From Begonia masoniana (Eukaryota; Streptophyta; Magnoliopsida; Cucurbitales; Begoniaceae): a DNA stretch of 64,000 bases. The position numbers and the translations under genes are program-made. Below the pieces are notes generated by a model, which was given only the letters and a program-made list of their open reading frames with translations, did no database searches and was not told where the DNA came from. Within the stretch, counting starts at the first letter, position 1; each line of letters starts with the position of its first letter. Positions 10,612 through 23,366 of this stretch are shown in pieces. The DNA lies in NCBI GenBank assembly GCA_022432975.1, contig CM039503.1, forward strand, positions 52,884,466-52,948,465. The letters run 5' to 3'.

Positions 10612-11633
10612 CTGCAAGAGCAACACGCCAACAATCAGAACCAACAAATTGCTACTCGACTCCACAAAATATTACATTATCAAAAAAAAGTTTAGAGAAA
10701 CAGAGTACAAGGAGATAAATAAGAAACCTTCCCTCCACAATGAGAAAAGCAAGTTATCCATGTTTGACCAATATAAATTTAGAAATGCAAGTATTTAGCA
10801 ACTAAAAGATGACTAGTCTAACTCCAATTTTCATCCTGCAAAGCGCATAAAAAATTCTAAACTAATTGGCCAAGGCCCCTTAAAAAGGATGATCCATAAA
10901 TCTCCTGCATGAACTAACTTGCCAACTACAATGAGTTTTATAACATGATTATTGTTTATCTCAAAAGTAAGTCAGGAGTATAGTATTTCAATTGTCTCTG
11001 ACAGAAAAAATATTAATTCTACAACTTGATTCGTTTATATCACAGAGGAACTGATTACTTCCTACGCAAAATAGGTTGAAGACGAGTTTTAGAATATATG
11101 TGCAAAATTGAGAGGATAGGAAAACTGTAGCGGCTAAAAAATAGGTTGAATTTTCAAGAACACCGCAGCATTTTTCTTCAAACACATTGCAACCACATCC
11201 CTACCACAGTTTTCCAACGAGGGTCGAGGCGAGTTTCTGACCTAATCTGTCGCTGCCGCTGGAGCGCCGAGGAGTGGAGCCTGGCTGGAGGAGTTGAGTG
11301 AGGACGAGGGTCGAGGCGTTCTGTCGCTGCCGGCGCCGCTGGAGCGCCGAGGAGTGGAGGATTGGTGGAGCGCCGAGGAGTGGAGGCTGTCGCTGCCGAA
11401 TGCCGATTGCAGAACGCGGAATGCAGATTGCCGACTCCCCGATACCCTAAATTTTTATTTACCTTCGGTTTTTCGGTTTGGTTCGGGTTTTCCTTCCACC
11501 CGAACCGAACCCGAACACAATTTGACTCACCCGACCCAAACACAAACAATCCCTCTTGGACCCGAACCTAACCCTAACCGAACCGAAGGTTCGGTTCGGT
11601 TCCTCAGGTTGGGTTCGGTTCTGCCCACCCCTA

Positions 11634-11797
11634 GATCCCATAAGAACTCTGAAGTTAAAAGTGCTCAGGCGAGAGCAGTATCATGTTGGGTGACCGACTG
11701 AGAAGTTCTCGCCAAATAAATCTGTAAGGGGAGGATATTGAGGTATAATCCAATTCCGAGAGCGGACAATATCTTACTGGAAAAATGAGTCGGTATA
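11634..11797 (+). mobile_element. Cassandra LTR, right portion, with 5S-like sequence in plus orientation
   Basis: Sequence from gatcccataagaactctgaa at 11634 to about 11714 is 5S-rRNA-like in the sense direction. It is followed by the LTR 3' part (ggaggatattg, cggacaatatcttactgg). The left half of this LTR is the short stretch 838-879. It is in the opposite orientation to the LTR at 345-600. Confidence 0.65.
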
Positions 11798-12786
11798 AAA
11801 ATAATGTCTTATCATTAATGATCTTAATGTGATTTTGAAATCAAAAGTCATTTTAAAGAAAGTGTGTAAATGACTGGTAAAAAGCATTTAAACGATGATC
11901 AATTTGTGGCAAGTTGTTAGATCGATTCTAGGCTTCAATCATAAATTATTTAAACGACTCTATCCATACACAAGATGAGTAAACAAGTGCAAGAGCAAAA
12001 CCTTCCATGCCAAACAATGTTTCATGTGCTCGTCTGTTTGTTGCTGACCACTTGAGCACGCTTTACTGCATGTGGATGCGCATTTTACCATACTTTGCGA
12101 TATTTGGATTTTTTTTGGCTTTTAATGCGCTACGTAATGTTTTGAGATTTGGCTCCCAACTACGTAATGTTTAAGAACAAAATGTATAACAAAATGAATC
12201 TAGACTTTTTGATTGAGCAAAAAATCCTAATCAAATGAAATTAGGCATGATTGAACATGTCCCACCCTGTTTTTTTGAAATATTTCAATTTCATCCTTAA
12301 TAATCGAACCAATCAACTTAATGCCAATTTTTTATAAATCGACCTCAAATCAGATCGGGAAAACCAAACCAAATTCTTTTTTGGTTTTACTTAGTTCGAG
12401 TTGGGTCATGGCAATTTCTAATCAGCTTGGGTCGGTTTTGATCTATTTAGTATAAATTTTTACTTTTTTTTAATAATTTGTTAAAATAAAAAATATCATT
12501 ATGTTATACTAATTCAATTCGCTTATGATATATTGTTGCAAAATAAAACCGAGAACTTTAATTTTACTTGAAACAATCAAACCGAGCCAAACATAAATTC
12601 TTGGATCAGTTTGGATTATCCGGTTCAACCAGACCGGCTCCCCTAATAGGAATGATTGATGAAGTCCACATGATTTTGAGTTCTTACAAAAATCTAATTT
12701 ATTTAAAAGAAGAGGGAGAGAGCTCAGAGCAGTAGACTGGTGGTGGTCTCTTTTAACGTTATCTTCAAACGGACGATAAGGCAAAA
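11798..12786. other. upstream region of SecA, no gene
   Basis: AT-rich DNA without a credible coding frame. At about 12340-12640 there are degenerate ggttcggtt-type and aaccgagcc motifs ending in ggctcccctaatag, which looks like an old hAT remnant. The SecA promoter and leader must lie close to 12640-12786. No clear TATA box could be assigned. Confidence 0.5.
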
Positions 12787-15700
12787 ATGGCGGCACCACC
12801 GTGCGCCTCGCCGTTCCTGAAGCTCCATCCCTATCTCTCTCCTCTCTCTTCCCACTTCCCTCCCTCTCGCGACGCCTGCTGTCCAACCACTCATCTAGCT
12901 TCCTCCTTTCTCGGCTTCAAATCCCCTCGATTGTCCCAGTTTGGGCCCAGAACTTTTTCTATGGTGAGTGCTCGAAGGCGGGAGATGGGGGTTAAGGCTT
13001 CTATTGGAGGGCTTTTGGGTGGCCTCTTTAAAGGCACTGACACTGGGGAATCTACTAGACAGCAGTATGCTTCCACTGTGGCTCTCATCAATTCACTGGA
13101 ACCTGAAATGTCTGCGATGTCTGATTCAGAGCTCAGGGACAAGACTTCGGTTTTGAGAGAAAGGGCACAGCTGGGCGAGTCCTTAGATACTCTTTTGCCT
13201 GTAAGTCTTTGAGATGAAATGGAAACGGATTGCTTCCCTGCGTTTCGATGTTAATGGCTTATATGATTGGAAATTGTTACTGTTGGAAATCTGATTCTCT
13301 GATTCATTCATTGCAAAGTTTGAGAATGCACCCGGCAATCACTTATACTCAAATATGCTAAAGCCATTAATTACGTTCTTAAACCGTTAACGTACTCGCA
13401 CGTGGAATAATTTTATGTTTTGATCTGATTCAGATGGTTTGTGTCACAGGAAGCATTTTCTGTTGTGAGAGAGGCTTCTCGGAGGGTTTTAGGACTTCGA
13501 CCCTTTGATGTTCAACTCATTGGTTAGTAGTTAGCTATGTTCTACGACAAGAGTAATCGTGGTGCTCAATATTTCTATCTATCGTAATGGTGTACATCTG
13601 TGAATAAATAAATATATTTCAATTTTCATTTAGGTGGCATCGTTCTTCATAAGGGAGAAATAGCTGAAATGAGGACTGGAGAAGGAAAGACCCTTGTTGC
13701 TATTTTACCATCTTATTTGAATGCCTTAACTGGGAAGGGGGTTCATGTTGTTACTGTCAATGATTATCTAGCCCGACGTGACTGTGAGTGGGTTGGTCAA
13801 GTTCCCCGCTTTCTTGGACTTAAAGTTGGCCTCATTCAACGTTTGTCTCATTCCTTTTTTGTTTTTTTTTTTTTTTTATATATATATATATATAATATAT
13901 ATAATTTACTTTTCAAGACTGAAATTCATAACTTCTACTTTGTATCACTGTTCAATTGTTGTCATTTCCAACTTTATGTACTTTGAATAATCTTTCATAT
14001 CCCATTATATCATTACCATTTATTGACCTCCATAGACCCACCTATATTATCTTTATGAGAAAATTGATACGCTGTATCTAACTGCTGAATCTTGTATTGA
14101 CAGAGAACATGACTAGTGAACAGAGAAGGGAAAATTACTTATGTGACATTACATATGTCACGAATAGTGAGCTCGGTTTTGATTACTTGAGAGACAATCT
14201 TGCCACGGAAAGTAAAACTTGATTTTTCTGCTTTACATTTTGGTATAATGTTATGCATTTCGTGTCAGTTTTTGAGACCTAGCTTAATGTCGTTTGATGA
14301 TAGCTGAATGTAGTTTCTGGTATGTGCAGAGTGTTGAAGAGCTTGTCTTGAGAGGTTTCAACTATTGTGTCATTGACGAGGTTGATTCTATCCTTATTGA
14401 CGAAGCAAGAACTCCTCTTATAATTTCTGGAGTAGCAGAAAAACCCAGCGATCGATACTATAAAGCAGCAAAAATTGCTGCTGCCTTTGAACGCGATATT
14501 CATTACACTGTAAGGCTTACAGCCGTGTTCTCGTGTTTTCGAGATATGCCTTTTAGTCGGCTTCTTCTACTATATTTTTTTCTAGAACTGAATTGTGCAT
14601 TGAGATATTCAGCTAGACTAATTTTTATGATGTTTCCTTTTAAAGTATAGTTCAAATTATTAATTAGTTGCACTGAACATATGACCATCTTTTTGTTATT
14701 TCATTCTTACGCTGACATTTGCAATGTTAAGACAGCAAATTGGATTTGCTCCTTTGTTTTTTACTAAATTTGGCTCCTAAAGTAGGGATTGGTGAAAGAA
14801 ATAGTTCATTTAGAATTTAATAGCTCTTAATGTTACCTGACCTGAAGGTTGGCTAACAAGATATTTCTGTTAGACATGAAAATTGTTATTTTATGAGGAA
14901 AAAAAATCTCTTTCTTATACTAAAAATGTGGATATTGAGATTGATTGTCCTAGTTATAACTTATCAGAAACTTGGGTGAAGAGACAATCTGTATTTTCTT
15001 CTATTGTTTTGTAATTTCAGGTGGATGAGAAACAAAAGACTGTGCTGCTTACAGAGCAAGGCTATGAAGACACCGAGGAAATTCTGGATGTAAAAGATTT
15101 ATACGATCCTCGAGAGCAATGGGCATTATTTATTCTGAATGCAATAAAATCGAAGGAACTCTTTCTTAGAGATGTAAATTATATAACTCGGGGTAAAGAA
15201 GTTTTGATTGTGGATGAGTTCACTGGTCGAGTGATGCAGGTAATTTTCTTTTATGTAACTTATCTAAGAAAAGATTCATGTAATGTTGTGAGAAAAAATA
15301 CATGTAATGTAGTTGGTGACTATCAGTATTTTATCAGATTCTGCCAATTCCAAAGCCTATCCCTTCATCATATAAACCGTTGGGCTTATAAGTTTTAGAC
15401 TTTATTTGTACGTTGTTTTGTGCTGCTATATACCATTTTAGGACTGTCAATGCCTTAACTTATCTATCCTTTTGTTCATAATTCAAGGGGAGGCGATGGA
15501 GTGATGGACTGCATCAAGCAGTAGAAGCCAAAGAAGGATTGCCAATTCAAAATGAAACTGTAACACTAGCCTCAATTAGTTATCAGAACTTCTTCCTCCA
15601 GGTGGGATGTTTAAGTTTCTATACGATGACGCGTTGATTTTTCTGACTCCCATTACTTATTTCTTTATATGGTCCCAGTTCCCTAAACTTTGTGGGATGA

Positions 15701-18700
15701 CTGGCACAGCAGCAACTGAAAGCACAGAATTTGAGAGCATCTACAAGCTCAAAGTTACAATTGTCCCAACAAACAAGCCTATGATAAGGAAAGTATGTTA
15801 GTGTTCATTCATGATACAAAAAGCATCTTGGCATTCATTTATGATGATTCTATCTGTTTTATCATTTGTAGTCATCATTTGTAGTCAAGATAAAACTGAA
15901 ACTTGGGAAGGAGAGGAGAGCCTTCATGATGTAGGATTCACAAGAAAATAGAAATGTCCGGAAGAATCCAAAGGGTAGAGAGATAGAGAATAAAGACATT
16001 AGGGAGAAAGAGACTGAATAATAATACTAACTTCCTAAATAGTCAAATACCAATGAAGAATAACCTAATTATATTTTATAATATTCCTAATTCATTAAAG
16101 ATCATACATATTATAAATCCTAATATTCTGAATACAATCTCCATATTCTCTATTTCTTTACTTGCCATGTATGCTACTTGATTTTCATTATTCTGGATAA
16201 TGGAAAAAGTATTTACCAGATATATGTTTTAGTTTTATAGCCTTCAAAAGTTCTTTAAATTAAAATGATATTAAGTTAATTATTATCTCTTCAAAATGTT
16301 GCACAGGAAGAATCTGATGTGGTTTTCAGAACTGTTAAAGGAAAATGGCAAGCGGTTGTAGTAGAGATATCTAGAATGTACAAGACATGTCGTCCTGTGC
16401 TTGTTGGCACGACTAGTGTTGAGCAAAGTGATTCACTATCTGAACTATTACAAGAAGCTAATATCCCTCATCAAGTAAGTGGTCTTTTTTTTTTTTTTTA
16501 ACTTAATAGTTTATTTTTAACTGATCTTGCTATAATCAAATATTTGCCTTTTGCATTCCAATTTTATCTTATTTCTATTAGATAGTTGTATTGAGATAAT
16601 GTAAAATGTTCAAGAACGGGAATATAAGAAATTCTCTATACGGTAAGCGGAGAGAGTAAAAGCGTAGAAAAGAAAGGGAACCTATTAAATTTTTTTAGAG
16701 TTTGGCTATTGCAGCGAGGGAGCTAATATTGTCCCAGGTTACTCTATTATTTGATTTCAAATCCTCAAAGCTAATAGTTGAAATGACACTAAAGAACCTA
16801 AAAAGTTGCGAGAATTCCATTAATCTTACTGTGATTTCCGATCAAAAGCATAATTTAGAAAAGTATTGATACAATTATGTGGCACCAAAGGTCTTCTAAA
16901 TTTCAAAAATGGGTTATAATTTGATTATTGGTTTTTTGTTTTTTTATATCCCTTGCAAAATGACAACAATTTGGAGAAAGTGTGTCAATGGCGTCCCCTT
17001 GTGGATTCAATTACGGTAGGACAGCTTATGTTCTGTTAAGATTTGAGAAAATACTTGCAACTTAGTCGGAATATACTTTTTTTTTCTGCTCAAGGTCAAG
17101 ATAAGGAAAGTCCGAAGAGGGAGGAGATAAGCTAAGGCTAGAGAAAAAAGGATTTGAGTATGAGGCTATCCACTATCCACTTACGTGAATTTTGTCATCC
17201 TAAAAGAGAAAGAGTATATAATTATGAAATGGTTGAGTAATTTAATGAACTCAAATTGATTTAATGATTTTCAAGGTGAAAATGCTGTTGATTCAGCCTA
17301 TTAAGGAGTGGAACATAATCATTTTCATAGTATAATATTTCGTTAGATAACAATGTATTGGTAAAAAAAAGGGAGTGTCACTTATCCATATATCTTTCTA
17401 GGAATGAATTAAGTTTTATTCTCTAACTTGTATAGAATGCAGTCTTCAAAAGGCAACGAGATATGTCTCAAAGGATTGCAAAATAAGACACATTCAAGGT
17501 GTTTTTTTAACTTATAATGTCACTCTTGGTGAGATTTGACAGACTAGAGATAACTTCTCCGTACCAACCATGTTTTGAACATAACTTTCATCATTCAATT
17601 GTATCCTACAAATTGCAAATCCGATCTTCTAGGCCTTTCTAACATTTTTCCAAGAATATACTCCATGATTAAAACTTATTTTCGCAGGTTCTTGTAGTTC
17701 AAAACTTTTTTCCGTCTCCCACTGATCAAAACTACTTTCAGTAAGAAACTAATTTTATTAGGAGATTTTAGAGCGTACAGGGAAGAATTATTAATTCCCC
17801 TAAAGAGTATAAACAAATTGATAAAAATGCCTTTAGGTTACAACTATGTCTATATAATTAGAAACGATTTTAGTGAAAGAATAATTTCTAAGCTATTTAA
17901 AATCATACCCTACTTTGCATAAAGAAGTTGATGTCATCCCGCACCATTATTTGGCGTTATGTCTTCAAGAATGATACCATTTCAAAGTAGCCGAAGCATC
18001 CATTGGATTGCGTTAGAAATTTCTAAAATCCACTTCATATCCCATGTAATGGAGACCAGTTAAAGTTAAAAAAATACAATCAACTTAGTCATAAACTTAT
18101 TTAAAATCAATTTTTAGAACCACATCCGACTGCTTTTCTAGTCTATAATACTCTTCTACTGAGAGAGAAGTTCAAGAGATTACATTTCTTGGAAAGGCCT
18201 GTAGCTCCTTTGAGATCGTATCACCTGGTACACTCTGTTAGAGAGCAATGGCCTTAGCTAAACTGCTGTAGATGCTTGATACTAGGCTAATTGGTTTGCA
18301 TTTTGTCAATTTTTCAAATTTTTCTTTTTAGAATAGGCATAAATTGGTCTTATTTGATGGCCAAATAGGGTTGAAATTGAGAGAGGACAAAGTACGTATG
18401 TAGAGAGTTTCACAGAAATTGATTACATTTATTTCGATCTCATCCTCTTCCACAATCATACCCATTCTCTCACATTATTCTGTCAATTAGTTTAACTGCC
18501 TTTCTTCCACTAGCCTCTCTATGAAAGATCTTGGTATGATGGATGCAGCGAACTTTATGGAACTCTTTCTCTTCTGCTAATTTTTTTTTTTTGTAAAATT
18601 GCACCGTTTTAGATGTCAATAGGAATCAACTTTGTAAATAGAACACTGGAAAGTTTATTCTGTTTGCCGAAAATCAATAAAGTTTTAAATTTTTGAAAGG

Positions 18701-21700
18701 TTCTTAATGCAAAACCAGAAAATGTGGAGCGAGAAGCAGAAATTGTTGCCCAGAGTGGTCGCCTAGGAGCAGTGACTATTGCTACTAACATGGCAGGTCG
18801 TGGAACAGATATTATTCTCGGCGGTAATGCTGAATTTATGGCAAGATTAAAGCTGCGAGACTTGCTTATGCCTAGGTATCACCAAAACCTGCCACAGTGA
18901 TGTTCTTCTGGTTTTTACTTCACGTAGAATAAGCTCCAGCTTTCTTGTGGTTGAACAAGTAGATTGTTCTTTTTCTATTTTTTAATATCATGGATTAGAA
19001 CAGACTCCTGTCTCCAAGTATCGGCACCGAGGGACTAATTGGTGGCTTTGGTGCTGGATGAGGCTGAGAAATTAATATTAACAAGGCATCAAAAATAAAT
19101 TAAGCTGTTTTTCATGTAGAGTTGTCAAACCAACTGATGGTGTTTTTGTCTCGGTGAAGAAAGCTCCACCAAAGAAGACATGGAAGGTTAAGTGTTCATA
19201 AATCGTAGCATGTATTGTGTTGATCCAGAGTTTCATATTATAATATGAATGTCCTAATATTTGGTTTTGTGTACTTTCTAGGTGAATGAAGATTTCTTTC
19301 CTTGCAAATTGTCAAGCGAGAACTCCAAGTTGGCTGAGGACGCGGTACAGTTAGCTGTCAAGAGCTGGGGTCAGAAATCATTAACTGAGCTAGAAGCTGA
19401 GGAGCGTCTTTCCTATTCTTGTGAGAAGGTAAAGTTTTTTAGGACCTTGCCTTTTCTTGTTGAATAAGAACCTAGCTCTTTTGAAAGTTGAACGAGAATC
19501 ATTTGGGAAGAACTTATTGTATGTTCCTACTTTTACTCTTACATTTAAATCAGCCATTGTTTGATCCATATCTCATCAACTGATTATTATTACTCCTTTG
19601 CATTCAAATAGGGCCCTGCTCAGGACGAAGTCATAGCCATGCTTCGTAATGCATTTACAGGAAATAGTCAAAGAATATAAGGTCTTTACCAATGAAGAAA
19701 GGAACAGGGTTAGTTACTTTCTTAAAAAAATTGCGGTGTTTTGATATTTTTTTATTGTTCATTATTGTTCAAAGGCTTTGTAGGTTGTGGGAGCTGGTGG
19801 ACTTCATGTTGTGGGAACAGAACGCCACGAATCTCGCCGAATTGACAATCAGGTTAAGTTTTGCAATTTCGTAATGTTGCCAACTTTCAAACTTTGTTTT
19901 ATCAGTTTTCTAATTGAAACTTTTGTTTTCTCTATTTATTGTGTATAATATTGATGCAGCAGAATATTTGTTTTGAAATTGAAACGAAAGAGTAAATTAA
20001 CAATAGAAGATAAATCAAAATAGGGATAATTGTATTGATTTCTAAAAGTTTTTGGAGAATTTACAAAGTTTTAATTGAGTTGTTAGATAGAGTTACAAAC
20101 AATAACTTACAAAAATACTTGAAGGAAATAAATAATTGGGAAACTAATAAAATTTTTAATATAATAGAAAATTAATAAAATAAGAAATAACTACAATAGG
20201 AAATGTAAACTTGCTCTGCAGTACCCTTTCCATTGAAAAAAAACTCGTCCTTGAATTTTGTAGCCCGCAAAAAACTCATCTAGAAGAATAATATGTTTTT
20301 CGTCGCTTGAAAATGTGGTTTTTAAAACAATCTTATTTAACCACTCAAAGAAAAAAGTTTTATCTTGTTCTTTATAAGTTGCATCAACACCATAGAACCA
20401 CGGTCTTCCAAATAAACTATGACAATCACATCACATGGGATTTCGTCTTTGTAATATTTCTCGATTGACATTGTAATCTTTCAAACTTCAATAATTTGAT
20501 ATTCAAGATATTTTTTAATCCATGCGACGTTGTACGATAAATTATGTTTTTCCATCTGCAAATTCATTGCCTTCTCTTAATCCTTGGAAACAATATGTTC
20601 AATATTGTCACTATCAATCCATTGGAGATTTTGTCACGAATTATGCATCGTGTTCGAAAAATTTTGCGACATCGAGAGTTATCTAATTCTTTTGACGTAA
20701 GCAAAAGTTGTTAAAAAACACACTACTTCCTCTCCAACATCTACTTCTACAAATTCACCACGTGTATAAATGTCCTCTTCAAGACCGGTTACATGGAGTT
20801 CATTAGCCAAGCTATCATTTGTATTCCCTGCGTCCCTTTTTATATAGGATCTTGAGGCTGTCAATGGGGTTTTGGATCTTTCCAGTAGATCCAGTCTTTC
20901 CATCTCCACAAACAAAAATCTTGAGTGATTGCGATCATTATAGAAAGTCCCTACCATTGAATTTACACGTGTGATATGTAGAGTGTCTGAGAGATGCCCA
21001 AATTTATTTTTTCTCCTTTATCAGTTTTGTGTGGTACTGCATCAGTTATCTTTCTGTTGGTGCATTTGGTAGTTCAATACTACCAAATCAGTGATGAATT
21101 CTGCTTGGGTGGAAAGAATATTGAGTCAAGCATATATGGCTCTCATACCATGTAGAATAGGTTGTAAAATATTCACTTTTTTTATTCAATTTACATGGTT
21201 TTTGAGGTACGTCTGGAACAAACAAATTGAAGAAATATTTACAATAAAAAACTTCCTAATACACTTTTCTTTTAGTGGACAGAATAAAGGTTGCTTCTTT
21301 ATGGAAAGATCTTATTTGGTTTCGTAAAATCATAATATTTGATGCTTTCGTGATGGTGATGGTGATGGTGTTGGCTTGATTACAATATTCATACGTTGGT
21401 GGAAATGATATGATACTTGCCTTTTATACTGGTGCAGTTGCGAGGCAGAAGTGGCAGGCAAGGGGATCCTGGAAGCTCACGCTTCTTCTTAAGTCTTGAA
21501 GACAATATATTTCGAATTTTTGGTGGAGATCGAATTCAGGTTTCTCACCGTAATAGGCTTGTTGCTACTGCCGTTTCCAGATGTTGATGTTTACAGTTTT
21601 TTATGTCGATATTTTCAGGGTTTAATGAGAGCTTTTAGAGTTGAAGATTTGCCAATTGAGTCAAAGATGCTGACAAAAGCACTTGACGAGGCTCAAAGAA

Positions 21701-23366
21701 AAGTGGAAAACTATTTTTTTGATATTCGAAAACAATTGTTTGAGTATGATGAAGTCCTAAACAGCCAACGAGATCGTGTGTACACTGAGAGAAGGCGTGC
21801 CCTTGAATCTGATAATCTGCAATCTCTCATTGTTGAATATGCTGAGCTGACAATGGATGACATATTGGATGTATGTCTGAGTAACCTTGTCTTGTAATTT
21901 TTTTTATGAAGATAAGATGTACCGTTGCTTCATTGATGTATGTCTGAGTAACCTTGTCTTATAATTTTTTTATGAAGATAAGATGTACCATTGCTTCATT
22001 GAGTTTTGATTTCTCATATAATCAAGATACTGAATATTTATCCTTGAATTCTAATTAGGCAAATATTGGTTCAGATGCTTCTAAAGACAGTTGGGATCTT
22101 CAGAAGCTCATATCAAAGCTGCAACAGTAAGAAGCACCTCTCCTTCCTTTCCTTTTCCAGTTAAAGACTCTTTTTTGGATAAAAGAACAAAATTTATTAA
22201 GAATATATAAAGCATTTGGATAGAAAGAGATCCTCCCTTACAAAGATTGTTAAGAAAGACTTAAATGCTATATTACATGGTTGAAGTTGCGTGATTGTCA
22301 CTATTATGCGTAGCTGACCTGATCTAATCTAAACTCTTGCATCCTTGTTCACAAACCTAGAATCTTGGCCCATTAAATCAACTGTGAATAGAAGTGTGGC
22401 AACCAACCAGATTTAAATTTTCTGGATTTATAGTAAAAATCAATTGTAGTTTGAATCTCGTTGATTGTTGCACATTTATCCGCAATGGGAGTTAACTTTA
22501 ATATGTAGATTTTAGGCTTGTGAGCAACTTTAATGTGTAGATTGTAGGCTTGTGAGCAATGACATGATTTAACAATAGTTGCGACTATGATCAAACTCTA
22601 TGAAGTTGATGAAGCCTAACATGCTCTGAGCTGTTAGTTTTGAGAAATTATGTTTTTGAGAATTTAGATTCTTGTTTGCATTGCTGGATTAGGTACTGTT
22701 ATTTGTTGAACGATTTGACACCGGATTTGTTAAGAAGTCAATGTTCAAGTTACGAGGAGTTACAGAATTACCTCCGACTTCGTGGTCGGGAAGCGTACTT
22801 ACAGAAAAGGGTTAGCATCCTACTCTCATAAACAACGTAGGATCTTGCCTTTTGTCTCTCTCTCTCTCACACACGTTTATGTGCGACTTTTACAGGAAAT
22901 TTTAGAGAAACAAGCACCCGGGTTAATGAAAGAAGCCGAGAGGTTCTTGATATTGAGCAATATTGATCGATTGTGGAAAGAACATTTACAGGCACTTAAG
23001 TTTGTTCAGCAAGCAGTTGGGTTGCGAGGATATGCGCAGCGGGACCCACTTATCGAGTACAAACTCGAGGGGTATAATCTCTTCTTGGAGATGATGGCAC
23101 AGTTAAGGAGAAATGTTATATATTCCATATACCAGGTTGGTTTACAGAGTTGGATTATACCTTCTATTTCTTGATTCCCTTCCCTGTCTGATGGATTCAT
23201 TGTTTCATTATTTTGACAGTTTCAACCAGTTGTAGTTAAGAATGATCAGAAAACAAAGGAAAAAGAAAAATCCGGCGAGCTTATAACCAACGGGAGGGGT
23301 TCCAATAATCCTGGCCCAGTTGGTGCTGTCGAGTCGTCTTCGTCTTCGGCTACTGGTGGCCCCTGA
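12787..23366 (+). CDS. SECA1: chloroplast preprotein translocase ATPase SecA (SECA1 type), 20 exons, with two defects
   Basis: Exons: 12787-13200, 13450-13522, 13634-13840, 14104-14207, 14330-14509, 15021-15239, 15488-15601, 15679-15792, 16307-16474, 18700-18875, 19120-19186, 19282-19428, 19612-19708, 19784-19852, 21438-21539, 21619-21870, 22059-22126, 22693-22810, 22896-23135, 23220-23366. Apart from one extra base these make about 1,024 residues, close to Arabidopsis SECA1 as remembered. SecA drives ATP-dependent protein export into thylakoids with plastid SecY/E. Residues 1 to about 65 are a Ser/Pro-rich transit peptide. The Walker A motif (MRTGEGKT) is in exon 3, [14 protein letters not shown] in exon 5, GRGTD in exon 10 and [15 protein letters not shown] in exon 15. 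Defects: intron 4 starts GA instead of GT (14208-14209), and exon 13 is 97 nt where 96 are needed. Everything else is open and conserved, so sequencing error or very recent damage is more likely than an old pseudogene. Confidence 0.9.
19955..21340 (-). mobile_element. degenerate Ty3/gypsy fragment inside SecA intron 14
   Basis: Read on the minus strand, about 20980 to 20220 gives broken pieces of a gypsy polyprotein around the retropepsin region: an ENIVSKD-like string, then [18 protein letters not shown] and a DEFF string. An imperfect primer binding site (ggctctcatacca) is at 21139-21151. Stops and frameshifts abound. LTRs could not be paired by eye, so the borders are approximate. It enlarges intron 14 to 1.6 kb and lies antisense to SecA. 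Confidence 0.55.
21867..22003. repeat. 72-bp tandem duplication at the SecA intron 16 donor
   Basis: Two near-identical copies of a segment starting gatgtatgtctgagtaacct lie in tandem. The exon 16 splice donor (GAT|gtatgtctg at 21870/21871) is therefore repeated about 70 bp downstream. Confidence 0.8.

Larger units (their letters stand above)
8948..11633. mobile_element. hAT-type element with captured gene fragment (Pack-hAT-like)
   Basis: Left end taggggtgggcaatc, right end ...tgcccacccct(a), as inverted repeats. A perfect 8-bp target-site duplication gatcccat lies at 8940-8947 and 11634-11641; the target is the 5S-like part of Cassandra. The left head is present twice (8948 and 9736) around a giant CCCGAA repeat, so the true element may be 9736-11633, about 1.9 kb. 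Both subterminal regions are rich in ggttcggttcgg motifs. No transposase frame is present. A coding-like exon lies inside on the minus strand. GC-rich tandem pieces based on gagcgccgaggagtggag occur at 11260-11400. Confidence 0.75.

Noticed and set aside
19636..19675. A ~40-nt intron that would restore the SecA exon 13 frame (GTCATA...TTACAG)
   Set aside because: The phase would fit, but plant introns are practically never this short and the removed codons are conserved in SecA.
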